Of a DNA stretch of 64,000 nucleotides, positions 52,847 to 62,738 are shown in pieces. Every line of letters starts with the position of its first letter. Within the stretch, counting starts at the first letter, position 1. Location: assembly GCA_016795105.1 (NCBI GenBank), contig JAEUIH010000018.1:5491-69490 (forward strand), given 5' to 3'. The notes beneath the pieces were generated by a model that ran no database searches, was not told the DNA's origin, and saw nothing but the letters and a program-made list of their open reading frames with translations. This DNA comes from Planctomyces sp. (GTDB taxonomy: Bacteria > Planctomycetota > Planctomycetia > Planctomycetales > Planctomycetaceae). The position numbers and the translations under genes were made by a program.

Positions 52847-53638
52847 ATGCCACGGCTCAGTCAGGCAGACCTTATTCAACTCAACCGCACTTTTGACGAT
52901 CGAACCCCTCAGGAACTCCTCCTGTGGGCAAATTCAATCTTCGGCGATCGAGTCGCTGCCCTCACGTCCATGCAGGAATCCGGGAATGTGATCTGCCACA
53001 TGCTCCACGCCACCCCAGTTCACATGCCACTCGTGTTTGTGGATACTGGAGTCCTGTTTCAGGAGACGCTCGATACCCGAGATCGACTAATGGCTGCGTA
53101 TGGTTTGAATATCACCACCTTGCAGCCAAAGCTCTCTATGGAAGAACAAACCAGTCAATATGGCGTGCTCTACCTCAGCCCCGAAGGTCAGAAACAGTGC
53201 TGCGAAATGCGAAAGTCAGAGCCGCTGGATGCGATTAAGGGCCAGTACGACGCTCTCATCGGCAGCCTGAGGCGGGCAGATGGTGGCCGACGAGAAAGTT
53301 GCCCAATCCTGGCTGTGGATACTCGTCTCAATGTCCTTCGCATTAATCCGCTTGCAAATTTTACAAACGAGCAAATGGAGGAATACATCGAAAAAAACAA
53401 TGTCATCCTCAATCCGCTCCATAAACAAGGCTTCTCAACGATCGGCTGCAATCGCTGCACCACTCCGGTTCTGCCTGGAGAGCCCAAACGCGCAGGACGA
53501 TGGCGTCACCTTGGGCCATGGTCCGTTTACTGCGGGATAAACCCAACGGACCTGGATCCGGAGCGGAGCCCAGCCGTTGACTTCTCCCAGGACCTCATCG
53601 ATCGAATCCTAGGGCGGTCAACGGACTTCATGATCTGA
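52847..53638 (+). CDS. cysH: Phosphoadenylyl-/adenylyl-sulfate reductase
   Basis: Reduces PAPS or APS to sulfite in assimilatory sulfur metabolism. The 263-residue protein has the PAPS-reductase fold with [19 protein letters not shown], the basic GPWRH-type segment GRWRHLGPW and the dicysteine C118-C119 plus C201-x2-C204 that ligate a [4Fe-4S] cluster, the pattern of APS-type reductases. The C-terminal catalytic Cys229 sits in VYCGIN, where the family normally has ECG-x-H, so this end is unusual. Start at ATG 52847. It faces the sugar-sulfation genes across the wecA promoter. Specificity for APS or PAPS is likely but not proven. Confidence 0.88.
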   Translation: MPRLSQADLIQLNRTFDDRTPQELLLWANSIFGDRVAALTSMQESGNVICHMLHATPVHMPLVFVDTGVLFQETLDTRDRLMAAYGLNITTLQPKLSMEEQTSQYGVLYLSPEGQKQCCEMRKSEPLDAIKGQYDALIGSLRRADGGRRESCPILAVDTRLNVLRINPLANFTNEQMEEYIEKNNVILNPLHKQGFSTIGCNRCTTPVLPGEPKRAGRWRHLGPWSVYCGINPTDLDPERSPAVDFSQDLIDRILGRSTDFMI

Positions 53639-53673
53639 CGGCATCCGGTCATTCATACAAACAGAAAACAAAG

Positions 53674-53706
53674 AGGCCCCATCGTCTGCGACAGTCGATG
53701 GGGCCT
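53674..53706. terminator. Bidirectional intrinsic terminator between cysH and DUF1598 gene
   Basis: AGGCCCCATCG at 53674-53684 pairs with CGATGGGGCCT at 53696-53706. On the plus strand it is followed by TTTTTAA, ending cysH. On the minus strand it is followed by CTCTTTGTTTT, so it can also end leftward transcription of the following gene. Confidence 0.85.
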
Positions 53707-53754
53707 TTTTAATTCGGTTCAACAGCAGTTCCGCTCAAAGTGCAGAACTCTGAA

Positions 53755-55446
53755 TTATCGCTGAGCAGCGTCCCACCACCAGCGTGACGCGTCATGTCCA
53801 ATCGGATTGGCCTTCAAGGCGTCTGCTTCAACGTCTTCCGATGTAACGAAGACTTTGCCGTCTCGAACGACACTCTTCAGATCGCCGCGAACGCCGCCCG
53901 CAACCTGTATGACTACGTCTCCGCCCGAATAGACTCGGCTCGCAGCAGCAGTCATCAGTTCTTTTGGAACATCGACCTGAGCTGTGGCAAAATCGCCCGT
54001 TGAAGAAAATGTCTCAGGCTTCCAGTTTGCTCCGCGATGGATTCGATTCGAATCAAGGAGTGCAGAAACCAATGCAAGGTCGAAGATATTCTGCAGGTCA
54101 GCAAACACCATGTCTTCCGCAGCAAGTGCAGGAAGGTGTTCTGTGAAGAGTCGAGCAAATTCCGCGTTCGGACGATCGGCTCGTCCGGTGGCTTCTCGCT
54201 CTCCGTCTGCCTTCAGAATCTGATTCTCTGACTGACACTGAACCGCTCGCCCGTTGAACTCAAACGCTGTTTTGTCGGCTGATACTTCGATCGAATCGTA
54301 ACCAACCGTCATCCACCAGCGAAGAGCTTCTGTGGATCCGCCCTGTCGACGTTCTGATCGAGTCAGAATGTCAAAATAGCTCTTCATCCCGCTCACGCCT
54401 TCGCGTTCACCAATCCCAATCTGCTTCATCCGATAGTCAGCATCGACGATGACCGACGCGATTCGCGAATCAAACGGAAGACCTTTCACGATCACATTCT
54501 GCATCCCCAGCGTTTCTTCAAGCTTGTTGGCCCAGGCCTGAGCAGTTCGAGCAGAAAGATCACTGCGGTTCTTCGATACATAGTCGTTCAGAGCCTTCAC
54601 CTGGCCCTGCTTTGGATCAATTGAACACATAAAGAAACCGGACCCGTCACGCGAGAACGTGCGAGTCAGAGTCACCAGGTCGTCCAGCTGCAACGTCGGT
54701 CGGTGTATCGTCTCAGAGATATTTCGACCGCTGTCATCTGCTGTCCACTTGCCGGCGGGACCACCGATCACAACATCTCCGGTCTCCGGGAATACAAACA
54801 AATATCGGACCTCAGAAACACCAGCCATGTTCAGGACATCTGCCGGAATTTCTTTCCCCTGTTCCAGCAAAGTCTGGACATGCTTTTCAAGACGATTCAG
54901 GGAAATCAAACGCATCTCTGATGCGACATTGACGTCAACATTTGGATTCGCAGTTCGAGCAATCGCCGCTGCTGAGAGCAGTCGCGAGTCGTCCAGAGAC
55001 ATTGAAATCGTAGCCATCAGGGCTGGACTGCCGACAAATACTCCCTGTGAGAACTCCGTGATTCGTCCACCTTCCTGGTCCACCTCAAACCAACGGGCAG
55101 GAGGAGCGGTGTTGTCCTGAATCAGGTTGATCAAGTCATCGGAAAACATCAGGCTTCCACCACCGGTCTCGATCTTTGATCGTTCCGATCGAGCCTGTTC
55201 CGCCACTCGGTCATTTCCAGTCGCGGTTGCAGCGTCTTCCAGAAGCTTTGCAGCTGTCAGAAAGTCACCTTTTTCCGCAGCAGTTCGAGCATCTACACGG
55301 AGCTGTTGAGCTCGAACCATGGTCTCAAGGCTCACCGGTGAGACACTCGTCCCACCGTCCTCAGAGCCACCCAAAGCGACTCCTGTCAGCAATGCGAAGC
55401 TGCAAAGCAATCGCAGGCCGAGCTTCAGATTTCCTGACGACGCCAT
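53755..55446 (-). CDS. Secreted DUF1598-type planctomycete protein
   Basis: A 563-residue exported protein from ATG 55446, which has AGAGGAG eight bases upstream and directly begins a signal peptide (LKLGLRLLCSFALLTGVALG). A short TPR-like N-terminal helix pair (RVDARTAAEKGDFLTAAKLLEDAA) is followed by a mixed alpha/beta body with VRYLFVFPETGDVVIGGPAGKW, MCSIDPKQGQVKAL and AFEFNGRAVQCQSENQI. These match the DUF1598 domain found in many planctomycetes, whose function is unknown. The assignment is from memory of the family pattern. It is divergent from mutM across 312 bases. Confidence 0.75.
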   Translation of the reverse strand: MASSGNLKLGLRLLCSFALLTGVALGGSEDGGTSVSPVSLETMVRAQQLRVDARTAAEKGDFLTAAKLLEDAATATGNDRVAEQARSERSKIETGGGSLMFSDDLINLIQDNTAPPARWFEVDQEGGRITEFSQGVFVGSPALMATISMSLDDSRLLSAAAIARTANPNVDVNVASEMRLISLNRLEKHVQTLLEQGKEIPADVLNMAGVSEVRYLFVFPETGDVVIGGPAGKWTADDSGRNISETIHRPTLQLDDLVTLTRTFSRDGSGFFMCSIDPKQGQVKALNDYVSKNRSDLSARTAQAWANKLEETLGMQNVIVKGLPFDSRIASVIVDADYRMKQIGIGEREGVSGMKSYFDILTRSERRQGGSTEALRWWMTVGYDSIEVSADKTAFEFNGRAVQCQSENQILKADGEREATGRADRPNAEFARLFTEHLPALAAEDMVFADLQNIFDLALVSALLDSNRIHRGANWKPETFSSTGDFATAQVDVPKELMTAAASRVYSGGDVVIQVAGGVRGDLKSVVRDGKVFVTSEDVEADALKANPIGHDASRWWWDAAQR

Positions 55447-55758
55447 CTGAAAACTCCTCTGGCAGACTTCCCGGACGAGCGAACGCATCTGCATAACCTC
55501 ACAACTGAACCACAGAAATCGAGCCCATGACCGACGGGCGCGCAGCTTAAACGCCTTGCTTACCCTCTAGAATCGTCGCTGAAGCGTGCAGCGTCAAGAA
55601 GATTCCTCTAATTCCCCGACACACGCATTTTTTGCATTTATCGCAATTTTCCGGTCGAATGGAATTTTCCTGTCAGTCCGCCAGGATTTAACGACTCGAA
55701 CGATTCTACCGACGTTCTCCCCACCCCGGCGGTTCCTCTTTGACTAAAGCCACTCCCT

Positions 55759-56637
55759 ATGCCAGAACTGCCCGAAGTTGAGACCATGGTTCGAGGAATC
55801 CGTCCGGTTGCGACCGGGGCCGTCGTTTCACGAGTCGAATTCTGTCGCTGTACTCGAAGGCCAATTCCCGTCATTCCGGATCGGAGGTTGTTTCGAAAAG
55901 GGATCGAAGGCCTGACCATTTCCGAAGTGACCAGAGTTGCAAAGCGAATATGCATAATACTTTACAACAACAAACACCACTCCGCGAATGCACGTCCTTC
56001 TGCCATTCCAATCGCCGGTATAGTCGTCATTGAACCCAGAATGACGGGCCTGCTGCTGACAGCCGACCCACCCACAACCGCTCACAGGCGTGTCTGCTTC
56101 CACCTGAATCAGAATTCAACTCCTTCCGCCTTCGAATTCTGGGATCGTCGAGGACTTGGAACTCTGACTCTAATGACACCCGAACAGTTCGATGACCTCA
56201 AACAGCGAATCGGCCGCGATGCATTGGAAATTTCCGTTCAGGAAATCGCCGTTTTTTGCCATCGTACTGCCCGACCCATTAAGGTCGTGCTCCTTGATCA
56301 GTCACTCATCGGAGGGATCGGAAACCTCTACGCCAGTGAAATCCTGTTCAGAGCCGCCGTGTCGCCTGAACGGCCTGCCAATTCCCTGTCCGATCAGGAA
56401 ATTCACAGGATCCAACAGGAGATACAGACCGTATTGCTGGATGCCATTGACAACGAAGGCTCAACACTCGGTGATGGCACCTACAGAACCGCTTTGAATC
56501 AGGAGGGCGGCTTTCAGAATCACCACCTCGTCTATGACAAAGAAGGATGTCTCTGCTCTCGTTGTCAACGTCAGGTGATTCAAAGGATCGTCCAGGCTCA
56601 GCGATCCACGTTCTTCTGTTCCCATTGTCAGAGATAA
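55759..56637 (+). CDS. mutM: Formamidopyrimidine-DNA glycosylase
   Basis: A base-excision repair enzyme that removes 8-oxoguanine and nicks the abasic site. The 292-residue protein begins MPELPEVETMVRGIRP, with catalytic Pro2-Glu3. The H2TH region has LLDQSLIGGIGNLYASEILFRAAVSPERPA, and the C-terminal zinc finger is C-x2-C...FFCSHCQ. A loop of about a dozen residues (NNKHHSANARPSAIPI) is longer than in E. coli. Start fixed by the conserved Pro-Glu. Stands alone and is divergent from the DUF1598 gene. Confidence 0.95.
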   Translation: MPELPEVETMVRGIRPVATGAVVSRVEFCRCTRRPIPVIPDRRLFRKGIEGLTISEVTRVAKRICIILYNNKHHSANARPSAIPIAGIVVIEPRMTGLLLTADPPTTAHRRVCFHLNQNSTPSAFEFWDRRGLGTLTLMTPEQFDDLKQRIGRDALEISVQEIAVFCHRTARPIKVVLLDQSLIGGIGNLYASEILFRAAVSPERPANSLSDQEIHRIQQEIQTVLLDAIDNEGSTLGDGTYRTALNQEGGFQNHHLVYDKEGCLCSRCQRQVIQRIVQAQRSTFFCSHCQR

Positions 56638-56657
56638 ACGCAGCAATAGATGGCTGC

Positions 56658-57101
56658 TTACCACAAGTCTTCAATCACACCGTGCGTCGTGTGCATTACG
56701 CGGCCCGGACCTGCCCAAACCGGAGGCTTCGCCAGAATTCGCAGCCAAACCTGATGTCCGCGTGCAATTCCTTCAAATGACAGGTGGTTGCCTAGATCAT
56801 CGTCTTCTGCAATGGCTTCTGCCTGCCAGTAACTCGTCGGTTCGCTGTCGAACGCAGCTTTCACAAGGTTGATATCCACTTGTGTCCCCGTCGGAATCCG
56901 GCGCCCGTCCGCAGGTCCGCCAACAAGCTCTGTGTTTGATACGAACAACGACACTTCCCAGACATCCAGTGCGTCGTCAAAGTAGAAATGACAGCCAATT
57001 GGCGCAAGCGATTCATGATCAACAAATCCTCGTGAGGCATCGTTGATGAACCAGCGCAGCCAGGACGGCGGTCCACCCGGAGTCAGGTTGTTCTGTGTCA
57101 T
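56658..57101 (-). CDS. Conserved hypothetical protein
   Basis: A 147-residue soluble acidic protein with no signal peptide. I do not recognise the family. It reads WLRWFINDASRGFVDHESLAPIGCHFYFDDALDVWEVSLFVSNTELVGGPADGRRIPTG and ends in RILAKPPVWAGPGRVMHTTHGVIEDLW, a regular pattern of strands with conserved-looking aromatic residues that suggests a folded domain and probably a planctomycete-specific one. It lies convergent to mutM (21-base gap) and divergent from the next gene, so it is its own transcript. Confidence 0.7.
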   Translation of the reverse strand: MTQNNLTPGGPPSWLRWFINDASRGFVDHESLAPIGCHFYFDDALDVWEVSLFVSNTELVGGPADGRRIPTGTQVDINLVKAAFDSEPTSYWQAEAIAEDDDLGNHLSFEGIARGHQVWLRILAKPPVWAGPGRVMHTTHGVIEDLW

Positions 57102-57398
57102 GAGTAAACTCGGCTCGCGATTGAAGGAATGCTCTGTGGACGATTGCTGGTTACAAAAAACTCGCGAGACAATGGTGGGAATTCAGGGCAGGAAAACTTC
57201 TCTCAGAGCCATAACCAACGGGGAATTCAGTGCTCACAACCCTCACGGAGCAAAACCCGCGCCGTGACGCGTCTCCCTTACGCCACAGCCTGATTCTGCA
57301 ATTCTTTACAGAAATCCAGCCCGGTTTGTTTAATTCCCTTTACACTTTGGCGTTTCAACCTGAGAACTTTTTGCAACATCCAGTTGAGGTCTGCTGTC

Positions 57399-58748
57399 AT
57401 GCATCATCAGCAATCGACGGTTCAACAAACGTCAATCGGATTCGTTCGTGTCGTTCTCGCTCTCGCTCTAAGCACTGCACTCATCCAACCGGATCTGGCT
57501 GCTCAACCAGTTCCAAAATCGCAGGAGCCGGGGTTTCGTAGTCGAGTCGTTGACCTTGTAATTTTGACAGACAATACTCGCCTTTTCGGAATCCTTGCCC
57601 CTGAACAGAAAACGCGTTTGCTGGTCCGAACAGACTGGCTGCGGCAGTCGGTCCCCCACCTCTTTCACCCGAACCTCGATGCATGCCTGAAGGATGCACA
57701 ACGGGCAGAGAACGAACAACCTGTTCTGCAGCAGAAAATCGAGGCCGAAATTCAGTCTGCTGAAAACTCCGCCACACCTGACAGACTCGTCATTCAAAAC
57801 CTGCACGAAGTTCTTGAACAACTAAAACTGAAGACCGACTCTCCGCCGAAACTGGTCATCCTCGAACTCGACCCGGCAATCGTCCGCCGAAAACAGTCGC
57901 AGGTTCAGCAAATTCAACAGCTGGGGTTTCTGGCCGTCATCAATCATGTTCATGACGCAGAGCGTCTCAATAAGCAGGACGCAGCGTCCGCGCTTCAGTC
58001 CATTCCACCCGGACAACTGATCCGCAGCATTCCCGGTGAGCCAAACGAAGCTGAGAACTCAGACACCGTGAATCAGCAAGTCAACGCAATCCTGACAGCC
58101 ATTGATCTGCGGACGGGCAAGAAGAGTGAACTGATTCGCAGCGGGAATCTCTTCGTTCCTAACGATGGAGAGGCGTCTCTCCAGTCACTGATTCCTCAGA
58201 TGATGCAGCAAAACATGCAGAAGCAACTTGAGGACCTCCTGGGAGAAGGAAACACCAGTCAAGCCGGTTCCGAGGGTGAACCTCAACTGAAGTCTCTTCC
58301 TCCCTCAGTTATCGGCACGGCAAAGGCACGGAACTGGAGCACCGTGGAGATCACCTCGTTTGAGATTCAGATCGAAAACGGAACAGCTGCTGTCCATAAA
58401 CAACTCTTTCACCAAACGACCAGCGGAGACTGGTCGTTGATTCATTCGGTAACGGCTGTAGCGTCCGATTCAGAACTTACCGAAGATCAGACAGATGCTG
58501 TTCGAAATGATCCTCAGGTGCAGTCTGTTATGCAGATCTTTCAAACACTGGGAACCGCAGATTCCAACCTGACTCGAGCAATCCTCATGGGGGCCGTTGT
58601 CAAATCTGCGGCTGCTTCTGCCGCCGGGCAGATTCAGGATTTTGTGTCATCCAGTCTGCGGGGTGAGTTCCAATCCTCCGTTTTGTCACCGGTCCCGGTC
58701 ATTCAGATCCATTCTACCCCAGCACCGCCAGCACAAAATCCAAAATGA
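57399..58748 (+). CDS. Secreted conserved hypothetical protein
   Basis: A 449-residue exported protein. ATG 57399 is used (GAGG lies a few bases upstream). A TTG at 57384 is in frame. A signal peptide (FVRVVLALALSTALIQPDLAA) precedes a body of low complexity and coiled-coil character rich in Gln/Glu. No catalytic motif is visible. The last 12 codons overlap the end of folK on the other strand (58714-58748). Repeated patterns such as FVPNDGEASLQSLIPQMMQQNMQKQLEDLLGEGN suggest an extended helical shape. I do not recognise the family. Confidence 0.65.
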   Translation: MHHQQSTVQQTSIGFVRVVLALALSTALIQPDLAAQPVPKSQEPGFRSRVVDLVILTDNTRLFGILAPEQKTRLLVRTDWLRQSVPHLFHPNLDACLKDAQRAENEQPVLQQKIEAEIQSAENSATPDRLVIQNLHEVLEQLKLKTDSPPKLVILELDPAIVRRKQSQVQQIQQLGFLAVINHVHDAERLNKQDAASALQSIPPGQLIRSIPGEPNEAENSDTVNQQVNAILTAIDLRTGKKSELIRSGNLFVPNDGEASLQSLIPQMMQQNMQKQLEDLLGEGNTSQAGSEGEPQLKSLPPSVIGTAKARNWSTVEITSFEIQIENGTAAVHKQLFHQTTSGDWSLIHSVTAVASDSELTEDQTDAVRNDPQVQSVMQIFQTLGTADSNLTRAILMGAVVKSAAASAAGQIQDFVSSSLRGEFQSSVLSPVPVIQIHSTPAPPAQNPK

Positions 58749-59475
58749 CTCGGCGTTTTGCATCGTCCGTTTCGGTGCTGGAAATCACAAACTCAAATCG
58801 CTGCTCACCACGCAAACAAAGGCGATCCCGGCTTCTGTCACCGCAAACGAAAGTTGCAAAAACTTCATCCGAATTTCCGCAGTCCGACTCCGCTCCGCCG
58901 GAACTCAAACGGAATTTGATGCCCGCTGCCGACGGATGAATGGATGGCAATTCACGCACAATGGCCTCCATCAAATCCGGCTCGATCGCGGCTGCTTCAT
59001 ATTCCATCACCAATGGGCGCCGATCCATCCGTTCCAGCAGTTCACAAACTGTCCTCGCAAATCCAGGATGGAACATGTCACCGGCCACCTGCTGAGCTGG
59101 CTGTAATACAAAGCGTCGATACCACATTGCCGGATGCGGAACCCGGATCTGAGGCTCCTCAAGTTGCGTTTGATCAAACAGAATCAGATCGAGATCAAGT
59201 GAACGAGGCCCCCAGTGGATTTCGCGAGTTCTGCCGAACAAAGCTTCCACTTCGTGAAGAATCCTGAGCGTTTGATGAGGATTAAAGTCTGTTACCGCCC
59301 TTGCTGCCGCATTCACAAAGACTCCGCCGGCATTTTCACCAACCGGAGTCGTGCGAAGGCAGTCACTCGACTCGAGGATCTGAATTCCGCGTCTGGTCAG
59401 TTCTTCCTGTGACCGCTTAAGAATATCATCCGTATCACCGAGATTTCCGCCGAACGCAATCAGACAAGGTTTCAT
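58714..59475 (-). CDS. folK: HPPK (FolK) with C-terminal extension
   Basis: 2-amino-4-hydroxy-6-hydroxymethyldihydropteridine pyrophosphokinase, the step before dihydropteroate synthase in folate synthesis. The first ~150 residues hold the whole enzyme: FGGNLGD at the start, VEALFGRTREIHWGPRSLDLDLILFD (the R-x-x-x-W-G-x-R-x-x-D-x-D-x-x motif) and RVPHPAMWYRRFVLQPA. A further ~100 residues follow (MEYEAAAIEPDLMEAIVREL..., ending FVLAVLG) with no obvious relation to FolB or FolP. This extension is not in E. coli FolK. It converges on the secreted-protein gene with a 35-base overlap and is divergent from pyrF. Confidence 0.9.
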   Translation of the reverse strand: MKPCLIAFGGNLGDTDDILKRSQEELTRRGIQILESSDCLRTTPVGENAGGVFVNAAARAVTDFNPHQTLRILHEVEALFGRTREIHWGPRSLDLDLILFDQTQLEEPQIRVPHPAMWYRRFVLQPAQQVAGDMFHPGFARTVCELLERMDRRPLVMEYEAAAIEPDLMEAIVRELPSIHPSAAGIKFRLSSGGAESDCGNSDEVFATFVCGDRSRDRLCLRGEQRFEFVISSTETDDAKRRVILDFVLAVLG

Positions 59476-59566
59476 TGCCCGGACTGTCCTTTATACAACT
59501 GTTATACAACTGTCTTGTTGGTATTCCACAGCCTTTTGGCTCTGCCACGCAGAAGAGTGATCAACC

Positions 59567-60532
59567 ATGGAATCATTTGGCCAGCGACTCAATCACAAAA
59601 TTCGTGCCTGCGGTACTCCGGCACTTGTCGGAATCGACCCTCGCTGGGAACTGTTACCAGACGCAGTTCGCACCACGGCTGCCGGGGGAAAAGGCACGAT
59701 CTTTGAACGAACTGCTGCCGCATTTGAATCATTCTCACGACAACTCATCGATATCGTTGCACCACTTGTTCCCGCCGTAAAGCCTCAGGTCGCATTCTTC
59801 GAACAACTTGGTGTGCCCGGCTGTCGAGCTCTGCATTCCGTAATGACTCATGCACGGAAGGCAGGATTGATCGTGATCGCCGATGCGAAACGAGGCGACA
59901 TCGGATCCACGGCCGAAGCATACGCCGATGCATGGCTGGCCGGCGAAGACCCCGAAGCTGCTGCCTGGCCTGCTGATGCTCTGACCATTAATCCCTACCT
60001 GGGCTCTGACTCCATCCAACCCTTCGTCGATTGCGCCGTGACCCGCGGTGCAGGAATCTATGTACTCGTCCGTACAAGCAATCCAGGCGCCAGTGACTTC
60101 CAGGATCGCATTTCACAGGATCAGAGTCTCTACGAAGCTGTCGGTGATGTCGTACAGAAGTTGTCCGAAGAACACCGAGGCTCCTCTCAGTATGGACCAG
60201 TCGGGGCTGTGGTCGGTGCGACATGGCCCCAGCAACTGTCTGCTCTGCGAGAACGAATGCCAGCGGTGCCATTTCTCATACCAGGCTATGGGACTCAGGG
60301 AGGCACTTCTTCGGACAGCGCCGGCGCCTTTCATGATTCCGGTCTCGGAGCTCTTGTGAACAGCTCCCGAGGAATCAACTTTGCGTGGTTGAGGAAACCT
60401 TATTCAGAGCAGTTCGGGCAACAGCGATGGCAGGAAGCCGTCGAGGCTGCAACTCGAGACATGATCAATGATCTCGCAACTCACACCCCGGCAGCGGCCC
60501 TTAAATCTCCAACTCAAACACCTCCATCTTAG
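59567..60532 (+). CDS. pyrF: Orotidine-5'-phosphate decarboxylase (type 2)
   Basis: Makes UMP from OMP, the last step of de novo UMP synthesis. The 321-residue protein is of the longer type 2 form: [34 protein letters not shown] (catalytic Lys-Asp in DAKRGD), [36 protein letters not shown] and [10 protein letters not shown]. Start ATG 59567 has the right N-terminus, although the ribosome site is weak. The preceding pathway enzyme pyrE is 53 kb upstream, so the two genes are not in an operon. Confidence 0.94.
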   Translation: MESFGQRLNHKIRACGTPALVGIDPRWELLPDAVRTTAAGGKGTIFERTAAAFESFSRQLIDIVAPLVPAVKPQVAFFEQLGVPGCRALHSVMTHARKAGLIVIADAKRGDIGSTAEAYADAWLAGEDPEAAAWPADALTINPYLGSDSIQPFVDCAVTRGAGIYVLVRTSNPGASDFQDRISQDQSLYEAVGDVVQKLSEEHRGSSQYGPVGAVVGATWPQQLSALRERMPAVPFLIPGYGTQGGTSSDSAGAFHDSGLGALVNSSRGINFAWLRKPYSEQFGQQRWQEAVEAATRDMINDLATHTPAAALKSPTQTPPS

Positions 60533-60592
60533 CTCGCCCTCAAAATGGTGACGCCCGGAATCAGCGGATAGACACCGTCTACTCAGAATTGA

Positions 60593-62374
60593 CTAGTAGC
60601 GTCCTGAGCCATTGTCACCGGAAAACTCTGGCTTAAGCACCCTCACTTCTGTTGCGTCTCCAAGGTCATTTGCGTCGCCGCTGTCCAGAAACGTCAAACG
60701 CACCCCATCCACTTCGATATTCCGAATTCGATAGGAGCGCCCCGCCGAAGGCCCACTGCTTTGCCCCGGAAAACCCGAACCAAACAACGAAAGCCGCCGC
60801 GATTGCTGCTTCCCTCCGACTGGATTCTGTTCCACTCCTGTATCAGGCATCAACACAATCTGAATCGGAGGAGTTGCCGGATATGTAAGTGTCATCAACA
60901 AAGAAGCCTGGTCATCCACTTCAGCTGCCTGCTCAAACGAATTCACAAAATTGACTTCCAGTCCTCGCTGTGAAGCCTTCTCGCCGGCCGAATGAAACAC
61001 CTGATCGCCCGATGTCATCCGTACCGCAGCATCCGCTAACTTCCAGTTCGATGACGCAGAAACAGCTATTGAACTCACTCGTCCGGATTGCCGTCGCGTC
61101 GCACTGAGTGTCGATCCCAGATATGAACGAGCACCTTCCGGCAGTTTGTCAGTACCCAGCATCTTCGCACACAACAATAAGCCCGGAACCGGAACTCGCT
61201 TCATTAACTCTTCGTCCTCCAGAAGCCTTGTCAGCCGAGTCGCATCGTTTGAATGGTAGTAGAGTGACACGAGGGCTACAGAACTCTGGTCTGACTCCAA
61301 ATCTTCATCCAGATTGCAAAGCAACAGATCTTCGGCTCGCACATACTCACGGTGCCTCCCAAGCACCCACGCGCAGACTAAATTTGCTTCCCAGTTTCGG
61401 CTGGAGTAATCAAACGCTCGTTGAGCAGTTTCCTGGGCGTCGACCTTTCCCTGAGTCTCCTGAATCAGTGCCAGATTCGCCAGACTTCCGGCCAGCATGT
61501 CATCCTGTCGAAAGTGTCCCTTACCAATCTCCGTCAATCGCTCATAGGTCTGTGCCGCCGCGTCAAGACGGCCAAGCTGCTGTTGTGTTCTGGCGACGTA
61601 GTACCAATATGGAGGATAACATTCCATGAACTTTTCCAGTCTCCCAAGCATTCGCAGCCGCCGCTCCGGCTCCTGCTCGTCAAGGACGTCCTCCAGCTGG
61701 TCAAGGTCCTGATCACGCAACAACCACTTGTCCGGAATCTCGTTCTTTCGACTCAACTTCCAGAAACTGTCAAGGAAGGTGGAAGACCGAGTCATAAAGT
61801 TTGAAAACTGAGTCTTCTCAACCTGCCACATATCAGCATCACGTTTCAGTTGAGTTGTGCGATAATCCCACCAACTGTTCGCTCCGGATTGTATGACTGA
61901 ACCCAGTTGCCCCGTTGCAACCTGTGCTCCAATCACAAAGAAATCCGTCCCCAGCTTTCTGTGAAGTCCCCTGCGAAACTGTTCCTCAATTACAATTCTC
62001 TCACGATCCGTAATCTCAACCTGCCCGATCTCGTCCAAAATCGATCGATACAGGGTAATCACCTCCGCATCATCAATTTGATTCAGATCCAGGTTGTTCA
62101 GAATTCGCTGCTGCTCTTCCAGCAACACTCGCTTGCTTGGCGCTTTCCGTATTCGATGAAGCGCGGCACGACAATAGTTCAAAGTGACAGCCGTCTTCCG
62201 ACGGTTCACTTCGACTGACTCGTCACCATGAACCTCAGACAGGCCGAACGGAAACACAACTGTCCACAGGACCAGCGTGATGATCGACAGCAGTGTAAAT
62301 CGAGTTCGAGTTCGCATTGTCGTTTCGTCGTTGATATGGACAGACAACAGCTCGCTGAACCACTCTTCGATCAT
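60593..62374 (-). CDS. Hypothetical TPR-containing exported protein
   Basis: A 593-residue protein. The N-terminal part has one hydrophobic segment (FTLLSIITLVLWTVVFPFGLS) that acts as signal anchor or signal peptide. An alternative start at Met20 (62317) gives a more normal signal peptide. Residues ~250-400 are TPR-like (YWYYVARTQQQLGRLDAAAQTYERLTEIGKG, AGSLANLALIQETQGKVDAQETAQRAFD). The C-terminal third is beta-rich with low-complexity (GSGFPGQSSGPSAGRS). I cannot give a function. It is preceded by a small ORF with an ATGA overlap and converges on pyrF. Confidence 0.75.
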   Translation of the reverse strand: MIEEWFSELLSVHINDETTMRTRTRFTLLSIITLVLWTVVFPFGLSEVHGDESVEVNRRKTAVTLNYCRAALHRIRKAPSKRVLLEEQQRILNNLDLNQIDDAEVITLYRSILDEIGQVEITDRERIVIEEQFRRGLHRKLGTDFFVIGAQVATGQLGSVIQSGANSWWDYRTTQLKRDADMWQVEKTQFSNFMTRSSTFLDSFWKLSRKNEIPDKWLLRDQDLDQLEDVLDEQEPERRLRMLGRLEKFMECYPPYWYYVARTQQQLGRLDAAAQTYERLTEIGKGHFRQDDMLAGSLANLALIQETQGKVDAQETAQRAFDYSSRNWEANLVCAWVLGRHREYVRAEDLLLCNLDEDLESDQSSVALVSLYYHSNDATRLTRLLEDEELMKRVPVPGLLLCAKMLGTDKLPEGARSYLGSTLSATRRQSGRVSSIAVSASSNWKLADAAVRMTSGDQVFHSAGEKASQRGLEVNFVNSFEQAAEVDDQASLLMTLTYPATPPIQIVLMPDTGVEQNPVGGKQQSRRLSLFGSGFPGQSSGPSAGRSYRIRNIEVDGVRLTFLDSGDANDLGDATEVRVLKPEFSGDNGSGRY

Positions 62375-62682
62375 CGCTGATCGATCAATTCCCCCATGGG
62401 ATTGAAGTCTCTATTCAGCTCTCCGTCTGCCTCAAACCAGCCGACATCAGCTCGTCCGTGAACCGTGCGGGCAGAAGCTCCGTATATCGTTTCATCAAGA
62501 TTCCGCCAGACAACCCTAAATCCCGACTGCCGGGAACTTAGCGACGAGGTTCTAACGCCTGTAATTGCTGAGAAGGCCCGGAGATCGGCATAAAATGCCG
62601 AAAACAGGGGGAACAGGAAGAATTTGCCGCACGTCAGTTGCTCTGGTGACAGTCTGGGTAATTCAGTACATTTCCTTCTCAT
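62371..62682 (-). CDS. Small hypothetical protein upstream of TPR gene (doubtful)
   Basis: A 103-codon frame whose stop overlaps the next start as ATGA, consistent with coupled translation. The second half (FRVVWRNLDETIYGASARTVHGRADVGWFEADGELNRDFNPMGELIDQR) looks like real protein while the first half is Ser/Arg-rich and less so. No ribosome site is visible and the family is unknown. It could equally be part of a longer N-terminal region or chance. Confidence 0.35.
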   Translation of the reverse strand: MRRKCTELPRLSPEQLTCGKFFLFPLFSAFYADLRAFSAITGVRTSSLSSRQSGFRVVWRNLDETIYGASARTVHGRADVGWFEADGELNRDFNPMGELIDQR

Positions 62683-62738
62683 GCTGATTGGATTTCAGCA
62701 GTCAATCTACCGGTGTCTGATGGAAAGGGAGATCCGTC

